Source of the DNA: Amorphophallus konjac
Taxonomy: Eukaryota; Streptophyta; Magnoliopsida; Alismatales; Araceae
Reading direction: 5' to 3'
Assembly (NCBI GenBank): GCA_022559845.1
Contig: CM040126.1
Coordinates: 50,028,458 to 50,092,457 of the forward strand
Length of the DNA stretch: 64,000 bases
Numbering within the stretch: position 1 is the first letter of the stretch; every line of letters begins with the position of its first letter. The position numbers and the translations under genes were made by a program. Below the pieces are notes generated by a model that was not told the DNA's origin, made no database searches, and worked only from the letters and a program-made list of their open reading frames with translations. This document shows positions 42,422 to 53,621 of this stretch, one piece after another.

Positions 42422-43605
42422 TGTCACACCCCGATCCAGTAGCAGCGGAAGGAACTCGGAACGTGACAGTGAACAGTCATGTCAATCAGAGCATTAGGAG
42501 ACAACAACCACAAGATGACAACTCCAGCAAGACAAGATTTTAGATAAAAATCATAATTTTATTAATAACAAAGGTCATTATTACAATTCTTGACTCAAAA
42601 GAAAAGACACATTACAAGACTCTCTTAGTTTCTAATCTAGACTCAAGAAAACAGAAAAGACTCGGGTCTTCTAAACTCCAGCAGCACTCGATCACTCTTG
42701 TCCGTCCCCATCATAGTGAATCTCATCTTCGTTATTACCTGAAAAACATTAAGAACACTAGGTGAGCGAAAAGCTCAGTAAGAATTACATCACTTTGACC
42801 AGACAAAATATAAGTAATTAACGTGTTAATAATGTGTAGAAATACTACGTGATGAAACGGTACAAATCATGAATCAAATCCACTAAGGATAATTAGACCA
42901 GAATAAGATATAGAATCAAGGGAATATGAGATACAGGACAATTATCGAAATCGAATATCCAAGAGATATCTTGATGAAGCGAATATATCAATAATGGATC
43001 AATAACAAGATAACCATGTATGTCAAGAAGTGAACATGTACAATTGAACATAACTATAGAATTGGCCAATAATTATCGAGTTCCAATAATAATGTCCTAT
43101 CTTGAGCCAAGCAAGTCAAGTATCATGTAATTCATGTATCTAGAATAACATTCATTCATGTCACGCATAAGCGAATTGTCTAGATCAGATTTTACATATT
43201 GGATTTGGTGCAATGCCACAACTAAAATTTTCCCATGGGTACGAAATTAGACATTCTATCTGAACTGGCATTGATTGTCAAGCGGACCCAAAGCCCTTAA
43301 TAATCACTAAATAATTTCATAAAAATAAATAGCCAAGTGAAATTAAAGAGAGTTATGTTCCATAATAATAAATGACACAATTAAAGTGCATAGATCATGT
43401 AAAGAGAAGTACCAAATAAATGGAGATCAAGTATACATTTTAGGGTAAGCTCATGAAGAATAAGAAATCCATGATTTCTATAGAGAACTAGGAAGGTACC
43501 GACTTATAAAGATGATAATGACATCAAAGAGACGTTAAAACAGTCAACCTCAGACTTACAGAACTTGATAAAGCGTAGTCAACCGTACGGGCATGACTCA
43601 TGAAA

Positions 43606-43765
43606 ACTAGGGTTGAACGCGGTCATGGTAAAGGCTGCGATCTCAAGAGCGTGGTATGAAGGTAGGGCGTGTCCAGACATGAACACAGTCTCTGGGTACG
43701 CCCCCTTCAGGAACTAGAAGTTTGAATGCGGTCTCTGGGTTGGTCGCAATCAGAACGGACTGAAC
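43606..43765 (-). repeat. Leader palindromes in LTR I
   Basis: Arms GAACGCGGTC, GCGATCTC, GAGCGTGG, GAATGCGGTC and GGTCGCAATC recur. They lie downstream of the minus-strand TATA box and use the same arm as solo LTR F. Confidence 0.5.
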
Positions 43766-44937
43766 ATAACCAAATAGAACCTTATTATGTGGTTCCAAAG
43801 GCCAGTTGAATCACATCTTTGGCCAATAAGATGAGATTTAGAGAGTTTCTAGGTTTTTAAGGTACAGCCAGTTCGTTGTCTATGTGAGAATCCATGGCTC
43901 ACGGAGACTTACAGAGGTCTTAGTGAAGAAATTTCAGTCCGACAGAAGGAATATCCAGCAGAGGATTCTAACTTCACCAAGAAAAGAGACTATGCGAGAA
44001 CTAGAAATAATAGTAAATAGTAGATACAAGCTACCAGAGTGACGTGATCTTCAAGATAACAAGTACTTTAGTAAAACACCAATTATAAACAATTAAATCA
44101 GAGCTTAAACAAGAATAGTTTAATCATGTGTCAACATTTAAGTGTGAACGCCACGGAAAGAAAAATATGAAAGAGAGAGATGACCGAGGGAGTTGTCCTC
44201 GCGAGTTTTAACAGGAAATCAAAATCAAGATCATGCGTGAGTGTGTGTGTGTGTGCGTGTTGCATGGAGATCGCCGGGGGTTGAAGACCCTAAAAATAGA
44301 AACGAAAATGATCGCGCGTTATACCTTGGATGCGGGAGATTTGTGAGGGTTCTTTTTTTCTCTTCCCTCGGCCGACCGATGAAGGGAGCTTTCCTTTGAT
44401 TACCCTTACAAGAAAAGTAGACAAACATCAAACTAGATTAGAAACAACGATAGTGTAGTATCAGTCCCTTGTAATGAAAGTAATAAAATCATGAAGAAAT
44501 ACACACCTTATTGGTGTTATTTTAAACCCCTTTTGGATGCAAAGGGTGAGAAAATGCTATGATGAAATGAGATTTCGTGCAGAATTGAAGAAATGCGGAG
44601 TTCTCTTATGAAGAGAAATGAAACTAGAGCTAAAACAACAAATGATGCATGGAACTAACGAAAATAATGCAAAAGATGAATAGGCATGAAAGAAAGGCTT
44701 ATTGTGTCACCTGTGGCGGGCTTCAAGGGGCTCCGACAACGTGAGGACGTCATGCACCTGTAAGGGATGAAGGGATCACTCTCCTCTCAAAATAGTCGGG
44801 CACTCGAAAATTCAGTAGATCTTCCCCTCAATCCAAAGGAAATCTCACGGGCACGGAACAATTTCTCCAACGTTTCCCCCTCCTCTCAATAAGGATTTTG
44901 AAGCCCCTTGTTTATGGGAGGGGGGGCCCTATTTATA

Positions 44938-45290
44938 GGCAGATTGGCAAAAGAGGCATCGCTTGGATGGGACGCCTATTAAAGGATGCATTTGGTTGGC
45001 CAAACGCCCCTTCAACTTTGAGGCGTCCTCCGAAGGAGATGCCTCTTTCAAAGGCATCCCCTTAAGAGGATGCCGCTTTCTCCTCTCAGCGCCAATCACA
45101 GTTCCGAGCACACGATTGTCAACTCTCACGGCGCACACGTTGAAAAATGCCGATTTGCTACAGTAATGCTATAGTAATTGATACGTGCGTTGAAAACTGG
45201 AGTTTTTTGGTGTCGAACTTTGACTAGAGAAATGCATCCTTTTATGAGGACGCCTTTCAAAGAGGCGTCCCGTCAATAGGATGCCTCATA
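44938..45290 (-). repeat. U3 palindrome cluster in LTR I
   Basis: Imperfect palindromes of the type GAGGCGTCC...GGATGCCTC recur (near 44953-44974, 45019-45044, 45051-45072, 45226-45250, 45260-45288). They lie upstream of the TATA box, as in element A. Confidence 0.65.
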
Positions 45291-45436
45291 AATAAAAATC
45301 CAAAAAATTATATAAAAATCAAGAAAATTAGGTTTCACTCAAATAATCTAATAACGAGAGTCACTTTGTGACATTATGGTGTGATATGAGATTTACTCAA
45401 TGTGATGTCAAAAATGACGTGTCTTCACTAAGTAGT

Positions 45437-45824
45437 TGTTGACACCCGCTTATTTTCTCGAATTAATCAAGAATTAAGCATAGGGAAATTCTTCCTAAAT
45501 AGAGTAAAACGGCACAACGCCAAAGGTGCTCTACCATCCAAGTTGAGCTTGAAAATTGAGACATTTCGCCGGGTCAAACGGCGCAACATAAAAAGCGGGG
45601 ATCATCTCCGAGCAAAGGGCACTACACCAACCAATTTTTCGAAAACTGAGTCGAATCCAAGGTTCGGGACAGCCTGCCGTACCATACCGCTCTTCACCGA
45701 GAAGCGGGGGTCACCCCGACTACCAGATAAACAGGATCATCATGTCGACACCCCAGTTGTCAGGCCAATCTGGGACTCCCAGCAACCCATCGCATCACAT
45801 GGTGCATGACGGAAAGGCAGGGAA
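45437..45824 (+). mobile_element. Fragment K, left part (possible LTR start)
   Basis: TGTTGACACCCGC at 45437 looks like a gypsy LTR start, and the sequence continues without genes to the GGGAA duplication of solo LTR J. K resumes at 48248. Assignment to a clade is not possible. Confidence 0.45.
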
Positions 45825-48252
45825 TGTAGTGCCCCAGATTTTTTGGATATTGGTCGGATCAGGATCCGTGGGTTTCGGATCACTTTTGTCCGTCCAGAAT
45901 TGAGTTTTGCGATTTACGCGTATTTTTTCCTGTCAAGCCTTCGGAACCTCATGCAGGGTGAACCGTTGCGTTCTCCAACTCCGAGACGTTACCAGCGCGT
46001 TATGCATTTTTCGAGGATCAGGGAGATGATTTTTTCCCTATTTTTGTATTTTCCAAAAATTCTGGATTTTCTATATTAACCCAACCTTTTTTCTCTCTCC
46101 CCATCTCTCATTTCTCACTCTCTCCCTCTCTCTTCTCTCACGCTCTCTCCTTCTCCCCTCTCTTCTCTGGTGCCCGACGGAGGCGGATGGGGGCGAGGAG
46201 GCGAAGTTCGTGGGGTGGGGGACGGCAAGGATGGGTGAGGATTGAGGTGGTGGAGGCACGGCAAAGCTTGGCCCTCGAGTTCGGGGGGCCGCAGCGGTTC
46301 GTTCGGTGTTTTCTTGGCGGATCGGCCCTCCTCGATGCGCGGAATCTTCGGTGGAGGTAGAGGGATGGTTCCTTAACACATGTACTTCATTTCCCACGAG
46401 TTTGGTAGCCCGAGACGAGCCGAGAGGGTTTATTTTCCCACCAGGGTCATAATGTGTGATTTTGGGGTGTGAGCCAGATTTCACGTTTTAATCACATTTA
46501 GGGGTTTAAATGGGTCCTCTCGATGCTAGGAGGTTGGGGAATGGACCCAGTGGTCGACCTTCGGTCTCGTGGATGTCCCAGACACCCCGTGGATTCTGTG
46601 TCCGTGTTTTTGGGATGTCTGGAGGTACCGTGTTATCGTGATTAGCATGCCCATGAGTTTGGAGAATTCGGGTGACCCAATGTGTTCCGAGCTTTCGTGT
46701 TCTCGCTAGGTCGAGTCACCATGTGTCGGTATGGGTGCGGATGGTTTCCCCGCACGTCGTGGGTTTCTCCGAAAAGTGATTTCCGTGTGGGCCGTGCATG
46801 TGGCCTTGGACGGTGAGTCCACTCACCCAGCCTAGGGCTGGAGGTTTCCCGCTTTTCCCTTGGTTAGGGGATCGACTCGGCGGCTTGTGAGCTACCTTGG
46901 GAATTGTGCTACCGTGATTTCTGACCTATGGATTAGGGTAGATTAACAGCGTTGTGCAGTCATGTGCAGCGGTCTTGACCCAAGTCGTGTGACTCAAGGA
47001 CCGTTGGGTTAGTAGGTTTAGTGGACCATCCAGAGTCTGGTGGGTCTGAGTCACCTGTTATTCCGTGTTACTCGCAATGGGTGCGTGTGTGACTTTCCGT
47101 GTTCACGTTTAGTGACCACTCACGGTCATAGCCTTCTTACAGCACGCGTGTGCTGACCCACCCAGGAGTGGTGGAGCGACTTACCCGAGAGTGACAGTTT
47201 TTAGGCTGGTTGCTGTAGGGCCCTTTCGCGCAGCCTGAGTCCGGGCTTTGGGGAAGAACTAGCTAGAGGATCTAACCTAGGGTGCATGGTTTGTGTGTGC
47301 ACACTTGGTTGGGGGCATCGGCCCCGTGCGGACGAGCGCGATCCCAGCTAGTCCTTGTTCATGGTACTTATTGTGAATCTCAGCCTCCACCTTGGGCATC
47401 GTAGGGAGACACTGGGGTGTGGTGTAAGACATCAGTGGACTCATCCGGCCTTGCTTCTAGTGGGCCGTGCTCCCGTTACATGACGTGAGTTTTTAGTGAC
47501 TCGAGTTTCCGTTTCACGTCTGCGAGACGTGATTTTACTCGTAGTTTTCGGGTGGTTTCCTGAGGTAGAGGTCTAGGGTTTCCAGGGAGCGTCACCGAGG
47601 GTTTTCCATAGACAATTTAGGGTTCACGACGGCGAGGTCGACCGCGTGGTCTTGGGTTGGGGCTTTATCTGTGAGACGGACCTCCGTGTCAGGGTCATCA
47701 TGGTGTGTTTTCTGGCAGTGTAGCCAGAGGTCTTTTCTGTTAGACCGGTGTTTCCCCGACTGTGAGATCGGGGTGTTGGTTTCCATTCCAGTAGGAGTAG
47801 CTATAGCGCCGAATTTTTACCGGCCACCGAGTTTGTTGTTCATGCTGTTGTTGATGCTTTCCGCTATCGTCGTTGTTTACGGTTGGGGTTCCGTGGGGCC
47901 CCTACTGAGCCAGGGATAGGAGGCTCACGCCTATTTTTCAAGTGCGGCGGTTCTTCCTCATGGTTCGAGGGTGCTGCGTGGTGGTTCTTAGTTGCCAGCT
48001 CGTCGGGCCGAGTGTTCACTCGGTGTTGGATACACTTCTCTACCTTAGACTATACTTTTGTTGGACTGGACTCTGTTGTAGTTAGATTATTTACTTCGGT
48101 TAATTATTGAATTACCCTGCTTTATTTCCTATTTCTTTGTACCTCTACACTCCTTTTAGCCCTTCCGAGCCCTCCGGCTCTTGGGCGGCGGGCCAAGATT
48201 TGAATGGTATCGGGTTATTCCCGGTATCCAAATCTTGGGTCGTTACAGGGAA
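45820..48252 (+). mobile_element. Solo LTR J with target duplication GGGAA
   Basis: The LTR is 45825-48247 (2423 bp), TGTAGTGCCCCAG to GGTCGTTACA. GGGAA is duplicated exactly at 45820-45824 and 48248-48252. It belongs to the D/E/H family (TATATTAA near 46072, then a pyrimidine-rich stretch). It lacks the palindrome array: sequence equal to D 13886-13893 joins directly, near 46543, to sequence equal to D 14621 onward, so about 727 bases are absent. Confidence 0.92.
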
Positions 48253-49325
48253 CAACTCCCGACAAGCCTTCTACAAGCGGCTTGACATCGGTGACTCCAA
48301 TAGTCAAATCACACTTGGGTCCATCGCGTTCAAGACGGAGCTTGGACGAACACCGAGTTCGGCCATTCTGGGTCCAGATTCAAGTAAGCTCTCTCTTCAC
48401 CCAGTCCCCCTAACCCTCGTGAGCCTCGGCTCACCTAACTCCCCCAAACCCCTGAACCCACCCAATTAGTCCAGCCCACCTAAATCTTGGACTCACTAGG
48501 CCAGGGCCCATTGAAACCCTCTGCTCCAGCCCGTCTTAACCCCTAGTGGGACCAACATGACCTTTCCCTCTCCTCCAGGTCAAACCCAGCCATTCTGGTC
48601 CACCCAAACCTCCTAGGGGGGTGGTTTACCCGGACTAGGAAGTCCCCAATCACTTTATCCCGCATAGACCCCTTTATGCGGACCAACCCGCTGGTTCCTG
48701 AACGCGGTCACCCTAACAACCGCTTTAATAAGAACACGGTCTCCAAGACAACTGCGTTCTCAAGGGGGGTTTACCCGGACTAGCTTACCCCCCCAGCCCA
48801 GTCCGGGTAAACCCTGGGCCCACTTGCCAAGTCCAGAACGTGGTCTCCTAGACGACTGCATTCTAGAGAGGGGGGTTTACCCAGACCAGCCTACCCCCAA
48901 AGCCCAGTCTAGGTAAACCTCGGGCCCACTAACCAGTCTAGAACACGGTCGCCAAGGCGACCATGTTCAGAAGAAGGCGGTCCCCCAGGCGACTGCGTTC
49001 AAACCCCATCACCCTGGTCCACGTAAACCCCTTAGGGGGGGTTTATGCGGACCAGACCCCCCCCCCCCCGGGCAGGTCCGCGTAAACCCCCCCTCCAAAC
49101 TCTATAAAACCCCCATGGGGTGGCCAAGGGTCATAAGAAGCATAGAGCTCATCCCCGGAGGCTACAAACAGCACATGAAGGAATTTGTTGGTTGGTTTTG
49201 TGTTTGCTAGGCTCACATCGAGGGCATGTCGCATGATCGTCCCTCATAAGGCGTTTATCCAAGACACAAACCTCCTCAAACGAGGTCCCTGCCGTGATGA
49301 ACGTGCCCTATATGGATGTCCTTTC
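48248..49325 (+). mobile_element. Fragment K, right part
   Basis: It continues K after solo LTR J. It has palindromes at 48697-48994 and a TATA-like CTCTATAAAACCCCC near 49100, which suggests an LTR promoter. No gene is seen. Confidence 0.4.
48697..48994 (+). repeat. Palindrome cluster in fragment K
   Basis: Units of about 28 nt follow GAACGCGGTC...GACTGCGTTC, for example 48703-48731, 48733-48761, 48836-48863, 48930-48957 and 48964-48991. The arm matches that in solo LTR F and LTR I. They lie upstream of the TATA-like box near 49100. Confidence 0.7.
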
Positions 49326-49673
49326 ACAATCGTGCATGGCCCTGATGTTACTTGAAGAAAGTACCATGTCCGATCCCTGCCTCGATGATCATGCACTATC
49401 GGATGGTGCTTGATGAAAGTACTCTACCTGGTCCTTGCCGTGATGATCGTGCACTGCTAAATGTTGCTTGAAGAAAGCACCATGTTCGATCCCTGCCTTG
49501 ATGATCGTGCACTGTCTGATGTTGCTTGATGAAAGCACCATGTCTGGTTCCTACCTCGATGATCGTGCACTATCAGATGTCGCTTGATGAAAGCACCCTG
49601 CCCAGTCCATGTCTAGATGATTGTACACTATCGAATATTGCTTGATAAAAGCACCGTGCATGTTCCCTACCTC
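49326..49673 (+). repeat. 58-bp tandem array, about six units
   Basis: GATGATCGTGCACT recurs at 49384, 49442, 49500, 49558 and 49616, exactly 58 bases apart, with an earlier diverged unit at 49326. Each unit also holds GTTGCTTGATGAAAGCACC. Confidence 0.93.
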
Positions 49674-49786
49674 GATCCTGTACCTCCCAGATGTCATCTC
49701 GATAAGCGTGCTCTTAATGTGATTACCTGAACAATGAGCATACTTCACGATTCCTGATGCAAGATTCAGTGACAGGCCCCTGCCTC

Positions 49787-50190
49787 TATGAACATTCCCC
49801 GACACCTGGCTACCAGTCTCAGACGCGCCCGACAGTCAAGGTCTCACGGCGCCCCGCTCCCTCAGCCACAATGGTGTCCCCGGCATCAGGCTGCCAGTCT
49901 CAGATGGGGCTGGCCCCTAGGGTCTCACGGCGCCCAACTCCTTCAATCACAATGGTGCCTTCGACACCCGACTGCCAGCCTCAGGCGCGCCCGACCGCTC
50001 AGGTCTCACGGTGCCCAATCCCTTCAGTCACAACGGTGCCCCCGGTACCCCACTGCTAGTCTCAGACGTGCATGACCATAGAGGTCTCACGGCACCCAGC
50101 TCTCTCTGCCATAACGGTGCCGCCCGATATCTGGCTGCCAGTCTCATACGTGCCCGACTGCCAGAATCTTATGATGCCCAGCTTCAACAG
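49787..50190 (+). repeat. 81-bp tandem array
   Basis: ACAAYGGTG recurs at 49868, 49949 and 50030 (and as ATAACGGTG at 50111), exactly 81 bases apart, with GGTCTCACGGYGCCC between. Because 81 is 27 codons, all three frames stay open across units; the apparent proteins here are by-products of the period. Confidence 0.92.
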
Positions 50191-50647
50191 CTACATCGAG
50201 GCCCACGGCACTGGACTGCCCAGCTACTCCAGCTACAACGGTGCCAATGGCACTCGACTACCCGCCAACATCTCCCAATGCCCAGTTCCCTCACCTACAA
50301 CAGTGCCCACGGCACCCGACTGCCCAGTCCCGACGATGCTCGGCTACTTCAGCCCCAGCGGCGCTCAGGCTCCCTAGTCTCAGCGGTGTTCATGGCACCT
50401 TATCGTTCTAGCAATGGTGTCCAGGGAACCCAACTATTCCAATTTCAACGGTGCCTGGTTGCCCCAATCACAACGGTGCTTAGGACCCTGACTGCGCCAA
50501 TCACAACCGTGCCAACGGCACCCGGTTACTCCAGTCACAGTGATGCCTACGGTCTCGACTACCCCAGTCACAATGGTGCCCACGATACCCAGTTGTTCCA
50601 AGCTCAACGACACCTGGTTGCTCCAGTTATGGTGGTACTCACGTCGT
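50191..50647 (+). repeat. Degenerate half-length array following the 81-bp array
   Basis: Shorter, irregular units of about 40 bases with CACAACGGTGCCCACGGCAC cores continue to about 50640, where Sirevirus-like sequence begins. They look like half-units of the 81-bp repeat. Confidence 0.7.
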
Positions 50648-51208
50648 TCTGAGCTCAAGCAAAAAGGAAGGAGTATTCCATATGCTGCTCATCTGACTCC
50701 AATCTTTGAATTTATGTTGTTGAATCTTGATGATGAAATATGTGAAGAACTGAAGGACGGTGATCTCTACAACATTAAAAGTCTATAGACTCGGATGGGT
50801 TATGGATTAGATGAACATGGAGAGCTGATTAGAAATTTGAAAAAGAACAAAGGAAAAGAAAAGCAAGAAACTAAAATAGATGGTGACTCTTCTGAAGAAG
50901 ATCAGCAAGAGCAAGAAGAACCCAATACACAACAGACTGAACAAATGGAAACTGATGAAGGACTATCTAGCAGAACTATTCCTCCAGCCAGGCGAGAGGG
51001 CAATGACCTAGGCCCACTGTAGACCCAAATAACTCAAATTGGACAGCGGATGGATGGGTTGATAAATGATGTAGCCGAGCTAAAGCTTAATCACGAGGGA
51101 TACTTGCAGTCCTTTCATTCTATCAACCAGACTCTTGAGGGTCAAAACCTAATGTTGCAACGCATTTGGGAATATATATCTGGACCCTCCGATCCATCCT
51201 CTCATTAA
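50648..51208 (+). pseudogene. 3' end of a Sirevirus-type extra ORF (env-like), truncated
   Basis: One frame encodes RSIPYAAHLTPIFEFML, an acidic Glu/Gln-rich stretch and a coiled-coil-like end (QRMDGLINDVAELK). It has TAG stops at 50786-50788 and 51020-51022 and ends TAA at 51206-51208. Its position just before the Sirevirus polypurine tracts and LTR matches the extra ORF after pol in Sireviruses, sometimes called env-like. Similarity to a known family is my inference. The left part is lost at the junction with the tandem array near 50645. Confidence 0.55.
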
Positions 51209-51429
51209 TCTGCACTTCCTCAAAGTCAAATTCAGGACATGCCCACTATATGTTATCCATTTTGAAATTATCTCCTTGTACACAAAACTTACTCTAGGAT
51301 ATGCATGCAGAATGCATGTGTGCCCCATGTAGCTATCTGTCAGTCCATGGTTCATGTAGTTATATGCATCCTCTCTTTTCTAGGTAGTTGCCTAATGTCA
51401 ATGTGCTCTCATGTAGAACTCCTTTTTTG

Positions 51430-51867
51430 CTAATGGCAAAAGGGGGAGAAATGAAATGCAATTCTTGTTGTTAGTTTTTGTTAATCTGTCATGTTATACT
51501 GTCAAAATGGTTTTAGAATGTGAACTTATGTTTTTGAATGAATGAGCTTGTTAGCTTTGAAAGAATGAACTTGTGGCTTTGAATGAATGAGCTTGTTAGC
51601 TTTGAAAGAATGAATTGTGGCTTTGATGAATGAGCTTGTTGAAACAATGGCTTTGAATGGATGTGAGCTTGTGTGCTCTGTGCTACTAACACTGTGAATA
51701 TGCGATTTTGAATTAGGCTGTGGTTGAGGGGGAGAGTTTGATCGCTCATGAAAACTTTTTGAATGGCTTCTAGTTGTTAAGGGGGAAGCTTCATGGTTCG
51801 ATGGCTTGAATTAAAGCATTGTGCTTAAATTGAATTAAGATTTTGTCATTATCAAAAAGGGGGAGAT
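51430..51867 (+). other. Sirevirus 3' region with multiple polypurine tracts
   Basis: Purine tracts of the AAAGGGGGAGA type lie near 51436, 51725, 51779 and 51854; the last abuts the LTR. Repeated polypurine tracts are a Sirevirus hallmark. A 45-bp tandem repeat (GAATGAATGAGCTTG at 51536, 51581 and, shortened, 51624) lies between them. Confidence 0.8.
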
Positions 51868-53557
51868 TGTTGTGCCCCATGTTGATTTTGACGATGACAA
51901 AACACAATGCCAATAATTATTATGTGTGTGAAATCTCCTTGTTGTTTCATTCATGAGCATCTCATTCCTTTACAAATCTCAAGTTTGCATTTTGCAGCTA
52001 GCCAGGCAAGAACTTACAAGGTCCTCATGTACATACTTCCATGTGAACTGAAAAGTAAGGAGGTTTGGCATGTGAAAGGTGAGGTCATCATTTTCTTATG
52101 CTTAATTTAGTCTAAGATCTTGAGGTGAAAAGGGGGCTCTAAATCTTTAAAGAATCCATCAAGGTAAGTGATCAAGAGATTAAATCAAAGGAGTTTCATG
52201 TTATTGATTGAATTTTAAACTGAACAATTTTTTTGTCTAAAGTGGTCGACACCTTCACTCTTAAGGGGTTGACACTTGTAATTCTGGGTTCTAGAAACAG
52301 AACCCAGTTTGCAAAGGGGACGTCCCCCCTTGATAAAAGGGTCGACACCTGTAACTCAAGGTTCTGTAAATAGAACCTTGTTTTCCAGGGGGTCGTCCCC
52401 CCTTGTTCAAGGGGTCGACACCCTCTCTGCACTCGCCCTCACGTGCCATTTTAATTAAGCCTTTGGGTTTTCTGGGTTCTTAGGCCTTGGTTAAGGTTTA
52501 TACCTAACCTAATCACCTACCCTAATGTGTGTCAGATGAAAAGTCATGTGTTTGATTGGTTTGACTATGTTTTAACCACTTAATCATCCAGAATGGGTTT
52601 AATACCCGATTTCTGTTCTTTTTCGTGCAGGAAAAGGCACATGCTCTCTTGGCCAATGAGAGCATGAAAATTTGATTATTCCTCTATCTTTTCAGACCTT
52701 TTTATCTGGAGTATAAATGCCCAATGATCAGGGCGTCCGATCAAAAGGGAGAGAGTGAGTAGCCACAACGAGGAGAGCCTCTAGTTCAAGGGAGAGCCGG
52801 CTTCCACACAAAAGGAGAGGAGAAGGGCGACGTCCTAGCTTCCATCTGAGTAATCGAAGGAGTTTCAAGGAGCAATCAGAGGGAATCGTCATCCGGAAGG
52901 CATCTGCTTCAACGTCTACATTCTATCTCGCGAAGAGCTCCATTGGCTTTCATCTCCGGCTTCTCCAACAATGGGATATCATGGAATATCAATGGGGAAA
53001 TTTATTTCATGCTTGTTTAGATCTATTTGTGGCCTATTGTATTCATATGAACTCATATTAAGTCGAACTCAAAGGATTACTTGTGTGTGTGTCTGGAGAC
53101 TATGTGTCCGTGTGTGGACGTTGTTAGACGCTTGGGCGTCGGTGCATGTGTTTTGGGGTCCTCAACCTCGTGTGTGTGTTTTTGCTGCATTTACGCAGCG
53201 TGGCGATAGTGGAATCCTCTCAAGTTGAGAGGGGTGGACGTAGGATCGCACTCGGGTGCATCTGAACCACCTAAAAATCATCGTCTCCTGTGGTTTGGCT
53301 CTTTGTGCGATTGCTTGTCGAATTTACTTGATGTGTGGTACGCTCTAATGTTATTGTCTTCATCGCGTTCATCAGTCGCTTGTATGTGATTTTGTTTGTT
53401 GGATTTGAATTTGAGCTATTTTCATCTCGTGTTAGTCATCGTTACTTTTGGCCAGAAGGGTTATCTAAGATATTTTAATCTGTCCATCATCCATATTATT
53501 TTTATTTGGTGGCAACCAATTCACCCCCCTCTTGCTTGCCAGTTCATCGGGACAACA
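51868..53557 (+). repeat. Sirevirus LTR (1690 bp) shared by two internal regions
   Basis: It runs from TGTTGTGCCCC to GGGACAACA, with TGTTGT/ACAACA inverted ends. On its left is the 3' end of one Sirevirus (polypurine tract); on its right the primer binding site and gag of another. It is thus both a 3' and a 5' LTR. A TATA box (TATAAAT, 52712-52718) is present, with palindromes upstream at 52240-52430. Confidence 0.92.
52240..52430 (+). repeat. Palindrome-rich repeat in Sirevirus U3
   Basis: Two units of about 80 bases and a third partial one start with GGGTYGACAC and contain GGGTTCTAGAAACAGAACCC, AGGTTCTGTAAATAGAACCT, GGGGACGTCCCC and GGGGGTCGTCCCCCC. They are upstream of the TATA box, as described for the palindrome-rich cis region of maize Sireviruses. 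Confidence 0.8.
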
Positions 53558-53559
53558 AT

Positions 53560-53570
53560 TGGTATCAAAG
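53560..53570 (+). other. Primer binding site of the Sirevirus
   Basis: TGGTATCAAAG follows the LTR end by two bases. It differs from the usual TGGTATCAGAG by one base. Confidence 0.8.
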
Positions 53571-53621
53571 TCTCGACTCTAATTCTTGAGAACCTCACGG
53601 TTCCTAAAGTGATCTTTTGAA

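Larger units (their letters stand above)
42422..45436 (-). mobile_element. LTR I, A/F-type, minus strand, right end unresolved
   Basis: The left end TGTCACACCCCGATCC is the inverse of the A/F LTR end. Internal sequence near 42660-42800 aligns inverted with 1850-1980 of A (the CTGAGCG, TCACTC and TCAGGTAA boxes). A minus-strand TATA box (CCTATAAATAGG, 44939-44928) fits. No TACA end or matching GCGGG duplication was found on the right, so it may be truncated by fragment K. No gene is seen. Confidence 0.65.

Noticed and set aside
45157..45170. Right end of LTR I at GCTACAG
   Set aside because: Palindromes of the same U3 type continue past this point to 45290, so the LTR cannot end here.
45437..50647. 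A complete Tat/Ogre-type element
   Set aside because: Only an LTR-like start and promoter-like sequence are seen; no coding domain, primer site or second LTR was found.
49757..50652. Plus-strand reading frames of 95-213 codons
   Set aside because: They result from the 81-bp tandem period (27 codons), which keeps several frames open at once; no start context or domain supports a gene.
50648..51208. A host protein gene
   Set aside because: Its position before four polypurine tracts and a Sirevirus LTR, and its in-frame stops, fit a retroelement ORF better.
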